Notes: a model not told the origin generated them from the sequence alone. 64,000 nt of DNA from CALGKJ01 sp049322695 (GCA_049322695.1 JBMORW010000030.1:21582-85581), one strand, 5' to 3'; shown: positions 43,534-53,610, counted from the first letter of the stretch. Numbers and translations: made by a program.

Positions 43534-44007
43534 ATGCAAAGAACTGTTGATGTCGGGGGATGCATCGTATCCAATGATATCCGGGATTCACTTATTACCT
43601 ATGCATTAGGCTCATGTGTTGCAATAACAATTTACTCTCGTGAAAGAAAAATACTGGGTATGGCGCATGCAGTGCTTCCAACCTCTATTATCAATCCTGA
43701 CCATAGTATAATCATGCCCGGCTATTATGTAGATACTGCGTTTGAAAAGCTAAAGTCATATTTTCTCAATGAAATAATGTATAATAAGGGCAGTCTTTCA
43801 ATAAAGCTGTTTGGCGGCTCAAAAAGCGTATTCGGTGATGATTTTTTCAATGTAGGAAATAAAAACCTTGAAGCAATAAAAAGCATACTTGAAGCTCACG
43901 GCTTAAAGTACGATTCCAGAGATACAGGCAGCTGTATAAGCAGAACAGTTGAAATGTTTGTAGCCGATGGAAGAGTCAAGCTGACAGAATATCCGTTATC
44001 TACTTAG
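43534..44007 (+). CDS. cheD: Chemoreceptor glutamine deamidase CheD
   Basis: CheD deamidates receptor glutamines and, in Firmicutes, works with CheC. This protein of about 157 residues has ITYALGSCVAITIYS (about 21-35, catalytic Cys) and GMAHAVLP (about 44-51, catalytic His). The SIKLFGGSKSVFG stretch follows near 88-100. These Cys/His/Ser-Thr elements are the CheD active site. I set the start at 43534 (MQRTVD), with AAGGGG upstream, instead of the ATG at 43498. It precedes the large hybrid kinase by 16 bases. Confidence 0.85.
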   Translation: MQRTVDVGGCIVSNDIRDSLITYALGSCVAITIYSRERKILGMAHAVLPTSIINPDHSIIMPGYYVDTAFEKLKSYFLNEIMYNKGSLSIKLFGGSKSVFGDDFFNVGNKNLEAIKSILEAHGLKYDSRDTGSCISRTVEMFVADGRVKLTEYPLST

Positions 44008-44023
44008 AGGCTGGAGGAAAAAC

Positions 44024-47000
44024 ATGATTGAAAAAGTAAAGCTCCTAATAATTGAAGACTCTGAAGAATATGCTCAGCTGATACTTAGAGAAATCGAAAA
44101 ATCAGGGATATATGCCGATGCAAAAATAGTTTCAACCTTTAGTAGAGTAAAGCATGAGCTTCAGAACAGTAAATGGGATTGTATATTATGTGAGGACGAT
44201 TCAAGTGAATTCAAGTCACTTGATGTATTTGAGCTGCTAAAAGAAGCGGAAATGGATATCCCCTTCATTATTATCTCGGGAGAGTTCAGTGATGAACTTG
44301 CAATATCGGCAATGAAGTCCGGTGTACGAGATTATGTAAAGAAAAGCAACTTAAAAAGGCTGGGACCTGTTATGCATAGAGAGCTAAAGGATGCAAAAGT
44401 CAGAAGCGAAAGAAATAATTATTCAAACGAGCTGATGCAGGAAAAGGAACGTCTTGCCATAACACTTGGAAGCATCGGGGACGGTGTAATAACAACAGAT
44501 ACTGAAGGGAACATCACACTTATAAATGATAAAGCCTGCTTTTTAACGGGGTGGACTCAGGAGATGGCTCTTGGTATGCCTTTGCACAAGGTTTTTAATA
44601 TATTTGACAAATACAATAATAAAGAAGCTGAGAGTATTATAGAAAGGATAATCAAGGAAAACGGCTCTGTAGGGTTAAGAAACCATACCGTTCTGAAATC
44701 CAATTCCGGGATAGAGAGATATATATCAGCAAGTGGAGCACCTATAAGAAACAGTTCGGGTATATTTACAGGTGCCGTTGTAGTATTCAGGGATATTACC
44801 TCCTTGAAATTTGCTGAAGAAAAGATAGTTAACGAGCAAAAGAATTTCAAGGCTGTATTTTATGAAGCTCCTATCGGAATGGTAGTATTGGATGAGAACG
44901 GGGTTATCAAGAATGCCAATCTGACCTTCATAAAAATGATAGGAGGTCAAATTCCTAACTACCTTGGAAACAGAATAGGAGCGACGCTTGGATGCTTATA
45001 TAGCTACAACGATTACGGGGGCTGCGGCTTCTCTGTAGATTGTAAAGCATGTCGTTTACGAAATATAGTAGAATATGTATGGAAGAATGAAAGACCCGTA
45101 TATGGACTTGAAGTGCTTCATGTAAAATTGGTAGAAGGCAGGGAAAAAAGTGTATGGTACAGAATAAGCTCCCAGCCACTTATACTGGACGGTAGCAGAT
45201 TTGTTTTAGTTGCCATGGATGATATAACAACTCAGAAGCAGCTTTCTCTGGATCTTCAAAAAAGCGAAGAAAATCTAAGACAGATTACGGATAACATTCT
45301 TGAAATGCTGACTAAATGTGATGTCACAGGGAATATTGAATATTTAAGTCCGTCTGTCAAAAACCTGCTTGGTTATGAACCGGCAGAGCTAATAGGAAAA
45401 TCCATATTTGATTTGCTGTATTCCGAGGACTATGAATACATGAAGAACACTTTTATCCATCAAATAAAGGAAGGTACATCAGGCTCTGCAGAGTTCCGTT
45501 ACAATACCAAAAACGGAAGCTATATATGGATGGATGTGAGCGGAAATCTGCTCTACAATGACAAGGGAGAAATAACAGGTGCGCTCTTGGTGGGTAGAGA
45601 CATAACAGAAAATAAGAAAATGGAAAGCGCAGTGCAGGAAAGTGAAAGAAGATATAAAGCACTGTTTGAAAATTCAAGTGATATTATATTCACCTATGAC
45701 ATAACCGGAAAGATTCAATCTATAAATAAAGCAGGGGAACGGCTGCTGGGCTATAGTAGTGAGGAATTATTCCAGCTTACCATTAATGATATTTTAGTGC
45801 CTGAATCCAGCAAACCGGATTACAACTCTGAGTCAGAGATAGATAATATAAGAAATGAGAAGGAAACAGTAGATATCAATGTATATAATAAAGCAGGCGA
45901 GAGAGTTATTCTTGAGGTAAACAGACAGCTGATATATGAGAATGATAAGCCTGTTGGCATTCAAGGTATTGCAAGAGATATAACTCAGAGAAAATTCATA
46001 GAAGCTGAGCTTCAGAGGGCCAAGGATGAGGCAGAGGCTGCAAATCTGGCCAAAAGTGAATTCCTGGCAAATATGAGCCATGAAATAAGAACTCCTATGA
46101 ATGGAATTACGGGCATGCTGGATCTCATGAATCTTACGGAGCTGGATAATGAACAGCAGGAGTATCTGGATATAATAAAAAGCTGCGTAGACTCCCTTTT
46201 GAAGGTACTTAATGATATACTGGATTTTTCAAAGATTGAGGCAGGAAAGCTCGTAATAGAGTCAATAAACTTCAATTTTACCGATCTCATGGATAAAATG
46301 TATAAGACTTATGTAGTCAAAGCACAGGAAAAGGGACTTGCTTTAAGCTGCCATATAGACCCGGATATACCGGAAAATCTGATTGGAGACCCTCTGCGCC
46401 TAAGGCAAGTATTGAACAATCTTATAGGAAACGCCATAAAATTTACAGATTACGGTGAAGTAAACATAAAAGTAGAAAAGATAGAAGCGATAGGTGAACA
46501 GCTTCAGCTTAAATTTTCTATTAGGGATACCGGCATAGGAATTGCAGAAGAAGAAATGGTGAAACTATTTAAGAGCTTCAGCCAAATTGACGGCTCATTC
46601 ACCAGAAAGTATTCAGGTACTGGCTTGGGTCTGGTTATATCTAAGCGCCTGGTAGAGATGATGGGCGGAGCAATATGGGTGGAAAGTGAAAAGGGCACAG
46701 GCAGCACCTTCTACTTTGTGGTGTTTTTCGGAACGGGAGATGTCAACAAGCTGAAGCTTTCAAAGCCTGAAATTCAGAAAAAGCATGACAGCATACATGG
46801 CATACTTCTTGTAGAAGATAACAGAATGAATCAGATAGCATCATCCTCAATGCTTGAGAAAAAAGGCTACAGCATAGATATTGCATGTAATGGGATTGAA
46901 GCATTGAGAAAGCTTGAAGAGAAAAAATATGATGTTATACTTATGGATATACAGATGCCTGAAATGGATGGAATAGAGACCACAAGAATAATAAGGGAAA

Positions 47001-47488
47001 AGGAAAAGCATACAGGTGAGCATATTCCCATAATCGCATTAACTGCTTATGCTTTGCAGGGAGACGGAGAAAAGTTCATTTCACAGGGCATGGACTATTA
47101 TGTAGCAAAGCCGGTCAAAATGGAGGATTTATTTACGGCACTCTCACATGCTGCAAAGCTTATAGACAAAAAATCCTCTGAGGAAGCTGTACAAATAATC
47201 AACTTCAATACTGAAGAAGTACATGAGGATAAAAGTATAATCCAGCATAGTATGGATGTTTCACAGATGAAAGAGGTCATAAATAAGCTGGATAAGGCAC
47301 TTGAGGCATCCAACTTTGTAATAATAGAGCAGTGTGCCCACAGGATAAAGGAGCTGTCTAAACATTTATATATGAATAAGCTTAAGAGTACGGCCTTTAA
47401 GATGGAGCTTGCTGCACGAAAACAGAATATGCCTGAGATTGAAGCGATATTTAAACAGCTGAAAGATGAAACAAAATTGCTGGAATAA
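44024..47488 (+). CDS. Multi-PAS hybrid histidine kinase
   Basis: This 1154-residue cytosolic kinase has an N-terminal receiver-like domain (1-120), at least four PAS domains (about 145-640), HisKA (ANMSHEIRTPMNG, His686), HATPase (about 790-905), a receiver (LMDIQMPEMDG, Asp975), and a C-terminal Hpt-like helix bundle (QCAHRIKELSKH near 1106). In the first receiver the phospho-acceptor position reads Glu57 (ILCED) rather than Asp. The second PAS has a Cys-rich insert (GCLYSYNDYGGCGFSVDC then KACRLR, about 322-345). There are no membrane segments. GGAGGAAAA precedes the ATG. It lies in an operon with cheD and probably with the TelA-like gene. Confidence 0.9.
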   Translation: MIEKVKLLIIEDSEEYAQLILREIEKSGIYADAKIVSTFSRVKHELQNSKWDCILCEDDSSEFKSLDVFELLKEAEMDIPFIIISGEFSDELAISAMKSGVRDYVKKSNLKRLGPVMHRELKDAKVRSERNNYSNELMQEKERLAITLGSIGDGVITTDTEGNITLINDKACFLTGWTQEMALGMPLHKVFNIFDKYNNKEAESIIERIIKENGSVGLRNHTVLKSNSGIERYISASGAPIRNSSGIFTGAVVVFRDITSLKFAEEKIVNEQKNFKAVFYEAPIGMVVLDENGVIKNANLTFIKMIGGQIPNYLGNRIGATLGCLYSYNDYGGCGFSVDCKACRLRNIVEYVWKNERPVYGLEVLHVKLVEGREKSVWYRISSQPLILDGSRFVLVAMDDITTQKQLSLDLQKSEENLRQITDNILEMLTKCDVTGNIEYLSPSVKNLLGYEPAELIGKSIFDLLYSEDYEYMKNTFIHQIKEGTSGSAEFRYNTKNGSYIWMDVSGNLLYNDKGEITGALLVGRDITENKKMESAVQESERRYKALFENSSDIIFTYDITGKIQSINKAGERLLGYSSEELFQLTINDILVPESSKPDYNSESEIDNIRNEKETVDINVYNKAGERVILEVNRQLIYENDKPVGIQGIARDITQRKFIEAELQRAKDEAEAANLAKSEFLANMSHEIRTPMNGITGMLDLMNLTELDNEQQEYLDIIKSCVDSLLKVLNDILDFSKIEAGKLVIESINFNFTDLMDKMYKTYVVKAQEKGLALSCHIDPDIPENLIGDPLRLRQVLNNLIGNAIKFTDYGEVNIKVEKIEAIGEQLQLKFSIRDTGIGIAEEEMVKLFKSFSQIDGSFTRKYSGTGLGLVISKRLVEMMGGAIWVESEKGTGSTFYFVVFFGTGDVNKLKLSKPEIQKKHDSIHGILLVEDNRMNQIASSSMLEKKGYSIDIACNGIEALRKLEEKKYDVILMDIQMPEMDGIETTRIIREKEKHTGEHIPIIALTAYALQGDGEKFISQGMDYYVAKPVKMEDLFTALSHAAKLIDKKSSEEAVQIINFNTEEVHEDKSIIQHSMDVSQMKEVINKLDKALEASNFVIIEQCAHRIKELSKHLYMNKLKSTAFKMELAARKQNMPEIEAIFKQLKDETKLLE

Positions 47489-47531
47489 AATATTAATATT
47501 AAAGCTAATTTACAATTGAGGAGGAAAAATA

Positions 47532-48677
47532 ATGGAATTGGAAAAACTTGAACAACAGAAGATAGAGCTGCAGGAGTATAAGGAAAACCTGTTGGCTAAG
47601 GGGCTTGAGCCTAAAGCTCAGGAAACGCTTGTAGAGGAAATAGATATAAACAAGCTTCCTGAAGACCAAAGGCAGAAAGTTCAGCAAATAATGAGTGAAA
47701 TCAAGATTGAGGATTCTCAATCCGTACTACAATACGGCGTGGGAGCACAATCACAAATAGCCAGCTTTGCTGACAATGTGCTAAGCGAGGTTAGGGCCAA
47801 GGACAGCGGATTCGTAGGGGAAGTGCTTACAGATCTTATGCTTAAGGTAAAGGACCTGGATGCTGAAGGACTTTCGCAGAAAAAAGGACTCTTTGGCATA
47901 TTCAGCTCAATACAGGCCAGTACACAGAAGTTTGCAGCAAAATACCAAAAGCTGAACGTAGAGATAGAGAGAATAGTTGATGAGCTGGATAAGTCCAAGA
48001 TGAATCTCCTAAAGGATATCACGCTTCTTGATTATCTCTTTGAAAAGAATCTGGAGTACCTTGGCAATCTGAATCAGTATATAATAGCAGGAAGCCTCAA
48101 GCTTAAAGAGTTAAATGAAAAAGTAATACCTGAAATGCAGGCTAAGGTAAATGCCACCAATGACCCTTTGGATGCGCAGCGCTTGAATGATACTCTACAG
48201 CTTGCAAACAGATTTGAAAAGAAAATCTATGACCTTAAGCTCAGCAGAATGATAGCTCTTCAAACAGCACCGCAAATCAGACTGATACAAAACAACAATC
48301 AGGTGTTGGTGGAAAAGATACAAAGCTCTATACTTAATACAATACCACTCTGGAAAAATCAGATTGTAATCGCATTAAGCCTTTTCAGACAGAAAAAGGC
48401 ACTGGCGGTACAGAAGGAAGTAACTGATACAACAAATGCACTTTTGAGAAAGAACTCGGAAATGCTTAAGGACAGCTCACTGCAGATAGCAAAGGAATCC
48501 GAAAGAGGTATAGTAGATATAGAAACACTTAAGAAGGTAAATGCAGATCTGATCCAAACAATAGAAGAGACAATAACAATCCAACAGGAAGGCAGAAAGA
48601 AGAGACAGCAGGCAGAAATTGAGCTGGCTGCAATAGAGAAGGAACTGAAGGAAAAGCTGGTAGCAGTAAAGAGATAG
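47532..48677 (+). CDS. TelA-family (toxic anion resistance) protein
   Basis: This 381-residue protein is mainly alpha-helical with long coiled-coil-like stretches. The TelA signature is visible as QSVLQYGVGAQSQIASFADN (about 61-80) and the NPLDAQRL-type strip (ATNDPLDAQRLNDTLQLANR near 213-232). TelA/KlaA relatives are linked to tellurite resistance or to stress and cell-envelope response; the mechanism is not established. GAGGAGGAAAA precedes the ATG. Confidence 0.75.
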   Translation: MELEKLEQQKIELQEYKENLLAKGLEPKAQETLVEEIDINKLPEDQRQKVQQIMSEIKIEDSQSVLQYGVGAQSQIASFADNVLSEVRAKDSGFVGEVLTDLMLKVKDLDAEGLSQKKGLFGIFSSIQASTQKFAAKYQKLNVEIERIVDELDKSKMNLLKDITLLDYLFEKNLEYLGNLNQYIIAGSLKLKELNEKVIPEMQAKVNATNDPLDAQRLNDTLQLANRFEKKIYDLKLSRMIALQTAPQIRLIQNNNQVLVEKIQSSILNTIPLWKNQIVIALSLFRQKKALAVQKEVTDTTNALLRKNSEMLKDSSLQIAKESERGIVDIETLKKVNADLIQTIEETITIQQEGRKKRQQAEIELAAIEKELKEKLVAVKR

Positions 48678-48701
48678 TAATAACGAAAGGCAGGGGTTAG
48701 A

Positions 48702-50474
48702 ATGAATCAAAGATGGAGTCTGGATGCACTTTATACATCCTTTGAAGCACAGGAATTTAAAAATGACTTTGAGAGATTCGAGAAGGAAATAGCAAGAATA
48801 AACAAATGGGCTGAAGAAAACCTTAATAGCCATGAAGATGCAGCAAAAAAAATAGAAGAGTATATAGTTTTCATGAACGATTTCAATCATCTGGCTACAA
48901 GACTTATGGGTTTTGCAAACCTTACAACAAGTGTAGAAGCAAAGAACGAAAAGGCATTAAAGATTTCCGACATACTGGATGAGAAGATTACCGAGCTGAC
49001 CAAGCCTGAGGTAGCCTTCCAAAAATGGCTTGGAAAGCTTCAGAACATAGAGAGCATAATTAATGACAGTCAGACGCTGAAGGACCACGGCTTCTTTATA
49101 ATGGAAAATGTAGAAAAAACAAAATACCTTCTGAGCGACGAGGAAGAAGTATTGGTGGCAAAGCTGCAGAATACAGGCTCAAACGCATGGTCCAAGCTGC
49201 AGGAGGTGCTTACATCCACATTGCTGGTTGATATTACAGTAAACGGAGAAGCAAAGAAGCTGCCCCTGCCTACTGTGAGAAATATGGCATACAGTCCGGA
49301 TGCTGAGCTCCGTAAGACAGCCTATGAAGCGGAGCTGGCTGCTTACAGCAAGATAGAGGAGTCCTCGGCTGCGGCATTAAACGGCATAAAGGGTGAGGTT
49401 ATAACTCTATCAAAGCTGAGAGGCTTCTCATCACCCCTTGAGAGAACCTGTATAGAAGCACGAATGGACCTTGAGACGCTTAATGCAATGCTTACAGCTA
49501 TGAGAGAAAGCCTGCCTGCATTCCACAGATATTACCGCAAGAAAGCAGAGCTCATGGGGCATAAGAACGGACTGCCCTTCTATGATATGTTTGCTCCTAT
49601 GGGCAATGTGGATATGCAGTTTACATATCAAGAGGCAAGAGATTATATAGTGAAGAATTTCAGAAGCTTCAGCGACAAGCTGGCTGACTTCGCAGCACAT
49701 GCCTTTGACAACAGATGGATAGACGCAGAACCCAGAGAAGGCAAGAGAGGTGGAGCCTTCTGCTCCAACCTCCATGTAATAAAGCAAAGCAGAATACTAT
49801 CAAACTTTGACGGAAGCTTCAGTAACATGACTACACTTGCTCATGAGCTTGGACACGGCTATCACGGAGCCTGCCTAATGGATGAGACATACCTGAACTC
49901 CAGATATCCTATGCCTATTGCAGAAACAGCATCCATATTCTGCGAGACAATAGTTAAGGAAGCTGCTCTTAAAGAAGCCAATGAGGAAGAAACCTTTGCA
50001 ATACTCGAAAACGATATATCTGATTCCGGACAGGTAATAGTAGATATATACAGCCGTTTCCTGTTCGAAAGCGAGCTGTTCAGACGCAGAGAGACTGAAG
50101 GTGCATTATCTGTAAATGATATGAAGCAAATAATGCTGAACGCACAGAAGGAAGCTTACGGAAGTGGCCTTGATCATGACAAGCTGCATCCTAACATGTG
50201 GACCTGTAAGCCACACTACTACTATGCAAGTCACAACTTCTACAACTTCCCATATGCATTCGGTCTTTTGTTTGCAAAGGGCTTATATGCTGAGTACCTC
50301 AAGAGAGGAAAGGCATTTGTGCCTGAATACGACAAGCTGCTTTCAGTAACAGGAAAGAAGAAGCTTGCAGATGTAGCACTGGAGATGGGTATAGATATAC
50401 GCTCAGCTGAATTTTGGAGAAACTCCTTGAAGCTCATAGAAAAGGACATAGAAAAGTTCATAAGCTTAAGATAA
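48702..50474 (+). CDS. pepF: Oligoendopeptidase F (M3 family)
   Basis: PepF cleaves short peptides in the cytosol. The 590-residue protein has the zinc motif TLAHELGHGYHG, with His381 and His385, and the third ligand Glu in PIAETASIFCETIV (about 405-418). The C-terminal YYYASHNFYNFPYAFGLLFA (about 505-524) is a known strip of the M3B family. Length and motifs are normal. It follows the TelA gene by 24 bases and ends at a strong terminator. Confidence 0.9.
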   Translation: MNQRWSLDALYTSFEAQEFKNDFERFEKEIARINKWAEENLNSHEDAAKKIEEYIVFMNDFNHLATRLMGFANLTTSVEAKNEKALKISDILDEKITELTKPEVAFQKWLGKLQNIESIINDSQTLKDHGFFIMENVEKTKYLLSDEEEVLVAKLQNTGSNAWSKLQEVLTSTLLVDITVNGEAKKLPLPTVRNMAYSPDAELRKTAYEAELAAYSKIEESSAAALNGIKGEVITLSKLRGFSSPLERTCIEARMDLETLNAMLTAMRESLPAFHRYYRKKAELMGHKNGLPFYDMFAPMGNVDMQFTYQEARDYIVKNFRSFSDKLADFAAHAFDNRWIDAEPREGKRGGAFCSNLHVIKQSRILSNFDGSFSNMTTLAHELGHGYHGACLMDETYLNSRYPMPIAETASIFCETIVKEAALKEANEEETFAILENDISDSGQVIVDIYSRFLFESELFRRRETEGALSVNDMKQIMLNAQKEAYGSGLDHDKLHPNMWTCKPHYYYASHNFYNFPYAFGLLFAKGLYAEYLKRGKAFVPEYDKLLSVTGKKKLADVALEMGIDIRSAEFWRNSLKLIEKDIEKFISLR

Positions 50475-50484
50475 GCAAATGTAA

Positions 50485-50526
50485 ACAGCTCTTGGCTGAT
50501 AATAAGCCAAGAGCTGTATTTGTTTC
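50485..50526 (+). terminator. Rho-independent terminator after pepF
   Basis: The stem ACAGCTCTTGGCT/AGCCAAGAGCTGT with a 7-nt loop is followed by ATTTGTTTCT. It ends the cheD-to-pepF run. Confidence 0.85.
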
Positions 50527-50579
50527 TGTAACATAAGAGTAATTGACATTCTAAAATATGGATAATATAATATCTAATA

Positions 50580-50905
50580 ATAAGTAAATAGCCATGAAGG
50601 GAAAGAGTAGAAAGACAATGTCTTTTACAGAGAGCTCCGGTAAGCTGAGAAGGAGAAGGAATAGTTTTTTGAACATGGTCCCGGAGCTGCACATCGAAGC
50701 CAAATGGCTGTAGGCTGTGCCGGCTGCAACCGTTATATTGCTGAAGTATCTTGCAACCATTTGCATTGCTTGCAACGTACTTGAGGAGGCTGGTACCGTG
50801 AGGTATCGGCAAAATGGGGTGGTACCGCGGGAATGTCTGATAATACAAGGGCAATGGATTTCTCTCGTCCCCAACTATGATGTTGGAGGTGAGAGATTTT
50901 TATTG
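50580..50905 (+). promoter_or_regulatory. Methionine T-box leader of metG
   Basis: A long T-box leader has AGAGAGCTCC and GAAGGAGAAGG as stem I elements. The specifier region CAAATGGCTG carries ATG at 50704-50706. The antiterminator TGGGGTGGTACCGCGG spans 50815-50830. A terminator (CTCTCGTCCCCAAC/GTTGGAGGTGAGAG, then ATTTTT) ends near 50903. It should respond to uncharged tRNA-Met. Confidence 0.85.
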
Positions 50906-50942
50906 CCCTTTTACATTTGTCAGATAAAAAGGAGATGATTTT

Positions 50943-52577
50943 ATGACAATTTTTATAGGCGGCGCTTGGCCGTATTCAAACTATTCATTGCATCTGGGGC
51001 ACTTGGCAGGCTTGCTGCCGGGGGATGTCATCGCAAGGTATTATAGACTGAAGGGTGAGAAAGTGCTGTATGTATCAGGAAGTGACTGCCACGGTACTCC
51101 TGTTACTATACAGGCAAGTCAGGAGAAGGTGGAGCCCAAGATCATAACAGACAAGTATCATAAGGAGTTTTTTGAGTGCTTTCAAAAGCTTGGCTTTAGC
51201 TATGATTTGTACAGCAGAACGGATCAGAGCTTTCATTGCCAGGTAGCTCAGGAGGTTTTCCTGACTCTTTTTAATAAGGGATATATATGCAAAAAGAATG
51301 TAATCCAGCTGTACTGCGAGAGCTGCAGTATATTCCTTCCCGACAGGTTTGTGGAGGGAAACTGTCCCAAGTGCGGTCAAAAAGCTCGGGGAGATCAATG
51401 CGACCATTGCTCTGCTCTTTTAGAGCCTGTGCAGTTGTTGAATAGAAGCTGTAAGCTGTGCGGAGGCGCGCCAATAGAGAAGGAAACAGAACATTTGTAC
51501 TTTACACTTTCAAAGCTCCAAGCTGAGCTGGAGGAGTATGTAAAAAATGCCGAAGGCTGGAGAGAAAATGCCAGAAACGAGTCCCTGAGATATCTTAGGG
51601 AAGGTCTTCAAGACAGAGCCATTACCAGAGACCTGCCCTGGGGAGTGGATGTTCCGCTGGAGGGCTATGAAGGTAAAAAGATATATGTATGGATAGACGC
51701 AGTATGCGGCTACTTATCCGCCAGCAAGCAGTGGGCAGCAGAGAGAGGGACTCCTGAGGCATGGAGAGAGTATTGGGATGCTGACTCAGTAGCTTACTAT
51801 GCTCATGGCAAGGATAACATACCCTTTCATACAATCATACTTCCTGCGCTTTTAAAATGTATTGGAGATTTGAAGCTGCCTGACCGGATAGTATCCAGCG
51901 AGCATCTGACACTGGAGGGAAGGAAGATATCAAAGAGCGACAATTGGGGTGTCTGGGTACCCTATATACTTGACAGGTATGATCCGGATTCTATAAGATA
52001 TTTCCTGCTAATAAACGGACCGGAAAAGCGTGACGGAGATTTTTCATGGAGGGAGTTTATAGGCAGACACAACAGTGAGCTTGTCGGTGTATTCGGTAAT
52101 TTCGTCAACAGGACGTTGGCATTCATAAACAAGTCCTTTGAAGGAGAAGTACCGAAGGGAAATACGGATAAGGACATTAAGCTGCAGCTGGAGGAGCTTT
52201 ATAATACTGCAGGCAGCAGCATTGAAGCCGGAGAACTGAAGGCAGCACTGGAATATATAATATCATTTTTGAGAAGAGCCAACAAATACTTTGATGAGCA
52301 GCAGCCGTGGGCAACGGTAAAGACGGATATAAGCAGCTGTAACGATACATTATACAGCTGTGTCCAGATAATAGCTAATCTTTCTATACTGCTGGAACCC
52401 TTCATACCCTTTGCCTCCCATAATATAAGGGCTTTTTTGAGGCTTGAGGATGAAAAGCTTAACTGGAGGTTTAAAGAGTTTAAAGAGATTAAGCTGCAGG
52501 ATATAAAGCTGCTTTTTGAGAGGATTGATGCTGCAAGAATTGAAGAAGAGGTGGCAATATTGAGAAATAAGGAATAG
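50943..52577 (+). CDS. metG: Methionyl-tRNA synthetase
   Basis: MetG charges tRNA-Met. The class I signature HLGHLAG is at residues 17-23 and the KMSKS motif reads GRKISKSDNWGVW (about 322-334). A double zinc knuckle lies between (CESCSIF, CPKCGQKARGDQCDHC, CKLCGG; about 123-178). At 544 residues it lacks the C-terminal tRNA-binding (EMAP-like) domain found on many bacterial MetRS. It may be a second, T-box-induced MetRS beside a long form elsewhere; this cannot be tested here. AAAGGAG precedes the ATG. Confidence 0.9.
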   Translation: MTIFIGGAWPYSNYSLHLGHLAGLLPGDVIARYYRLKGEKVLYVSGSDCHGTPVTIQASQEKVEPKIITDKYHKEFFECFQKLGFSYDLYSRTDQSFHCQVAQEVFLTLFNKGYICKKNVIQLYCESCSIFLPDRFVEGNCPKCGQKARGDQCDHCSALLEPVQLLNRSCKLCGGAPIEKETEHLYFTLSKLQAELEEYVKNAEGWRENARNESLRYLREGLQDRAITRDLPWGVDVPLEGYEGKKIYVWIDAVCGYLSASKQWAAERGTPEAWREYWDADSVAYYAHGKDNIPFHTIILPALLKCIGDLKLPDRIVSSEHLTLEGRKISKSDNWGVWVPYILDRYDPDSIRYFLLINGPEKRDGDFSWREFIGRHNSELVGVFGNFVNRTLAFINKSFEGEVPKGNTDKDIKLQLEELYNTAGSSIEAGELKAALEYIISFLRRANKYFDEQQPWATVKTDISSCNDTLYSCVQIIANLSILLEPFIPFASHNIRAFLRLEDEKLNWRFKEFKEIKLQDIKLLFERIDAARIEEEVAILRNKE

Positions 52578-52615
52578 AATAGAGTTATGATTTATATTAT
52601 ATTGGGGGTGTATGT

Positions 52616-53569
52616 GTGAAACTCATTGATCTGCATTGTGATACCATAACTGAGCTCAGATCCGAGGTAAAGCCTGAAAAGTTAAATACTGAACTGTACA
52701 GAAATACACTGTGTGTGGATATTGAAAAGCTGAAAAAAGCTGACTCCATAGCTCAGTTTTTTGCCATGTATGTAAGCATCAAGACTCAAGAGAACCTTAA
52801 ATCTGTGTGTGATAAGCTCATTGATAAGTTCTACGAGGAGCTTTTAAAGAACAAGGAGCATATAGCCTTTGCTTCCGGCTACGATATGCTGCAAAGGAAC
52901 ATGGACAGCGGCAGGCTTTCTGCCTTTCTGACCATAGAGGAAGGAGAGGCGCTGGAGGGAGATTTGGATAATCTGAAGCACTTCTATGATAGGGGCGTCA
53001 GACTTATTACACTTATATGGAATCATCCCAATAAGCTGGGCTATCCTAATTTCAGATTTGAGTACCAGAATATGGGACTAACGGACTTTGGCAGAGAAGT
53101 AGTCAGTGAGATGAACAGGCTTGGAATGCTGATAGATATATCTCATGCTTCTGATGGGGTATTCTATGATGTTGCAAGGCTTTCCAGACAGCCCTTTGTG
53201 GCTTCTCATTCAAATTCCCGTGAAATCAAACATCATGCCAGGAACCTCACGGATGACATGATAAAGCTGCTGGCAGAAAAGGGCGGAGTAACAGGCATCA
53301 ACTTTGAAGCCTGGTTCCTGGGAGAAGGGGATGAAGCCAAGATATCTGATATGGTACGTCATATAAGGCACATTCACAGGGTTGGAGGTATAGAGGTACT
53401 GGCAATGGGTACTGACTTTGACGGTACAACCCATGCCATAGAAATAAAGGATATCAGCCGGATGGATATGCTTTATCATGCCTTGCAGAAGGAAGGCTTT
53501 ACCGAAGGCGAGTTAGAAAAGATATTCTATAAAAATGCCATAAGGGTTATAAAGGATGTTTTGAAGTAA
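52616..53569 (+). CDS. Membrane dipeptidase (renal dipeptidase, M19)
   Basis: This 317-residue zinc dipeptidase of family M19 has LIDLHCDTITEL (residues 3-14, His7-x-Asp9), FLTIEEGEAL (about 104-113, bridging Glu), LIDISHASDG (about 172-181) and FVASHSNSREIKHHARNL (about 194-211). The fold hydrolyses dipeptides, often with D-residues. It appears cytosolic, with no signal peptide. The start is a GTG with GGGGGTG close upstream. It shares a bidirectional terminator with the regulator gene downstream. Confidence 0.9.
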   Translation: MKLIDLHCDTITELRSEVKPEKLNTELYRNTLCVDIEKLKKADSIAQFFAMYVSIKTQENLKSVCDKLIDKFYEELLKNKEHIAFASGYDMLQRNMDSGRLSAFLTIEEGEALEGDLDNLKHFYDRGVRLITLIWNHPNKLGYPNFRFEYQNMGLTDFGREVVSEMNRLGMLIDISHASDGVFYDVARLSRQPFVASHSNSREIKHHARNLTDDMIKLLAEKGGVTGINFEAWFLGEGDEAKISDMVRHIRHIHRVGGIEVLAMGTDFDGTTHAIEIKDISRMDMLYHALQKEGFTEGELEKIFYKNAIRVIKDVLK

Positions 53570-53570
53570 T

Positions 53571-53610
53571 AAAAAGAGTAAGCATACGTGAGGTGCTTAC
53601 TCTTCTTTAT
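53571..53610. terminator. Bidirectional Rho-independent terminator
   Basis: The stem AAGAGTAAGCA/TGCTTACTCTT with a 9-nt loop and A/T runs on both sides lies between the M19 dipeptidase (plus) and the XRE/TPR regulator (minus). Confidence 0.85.
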
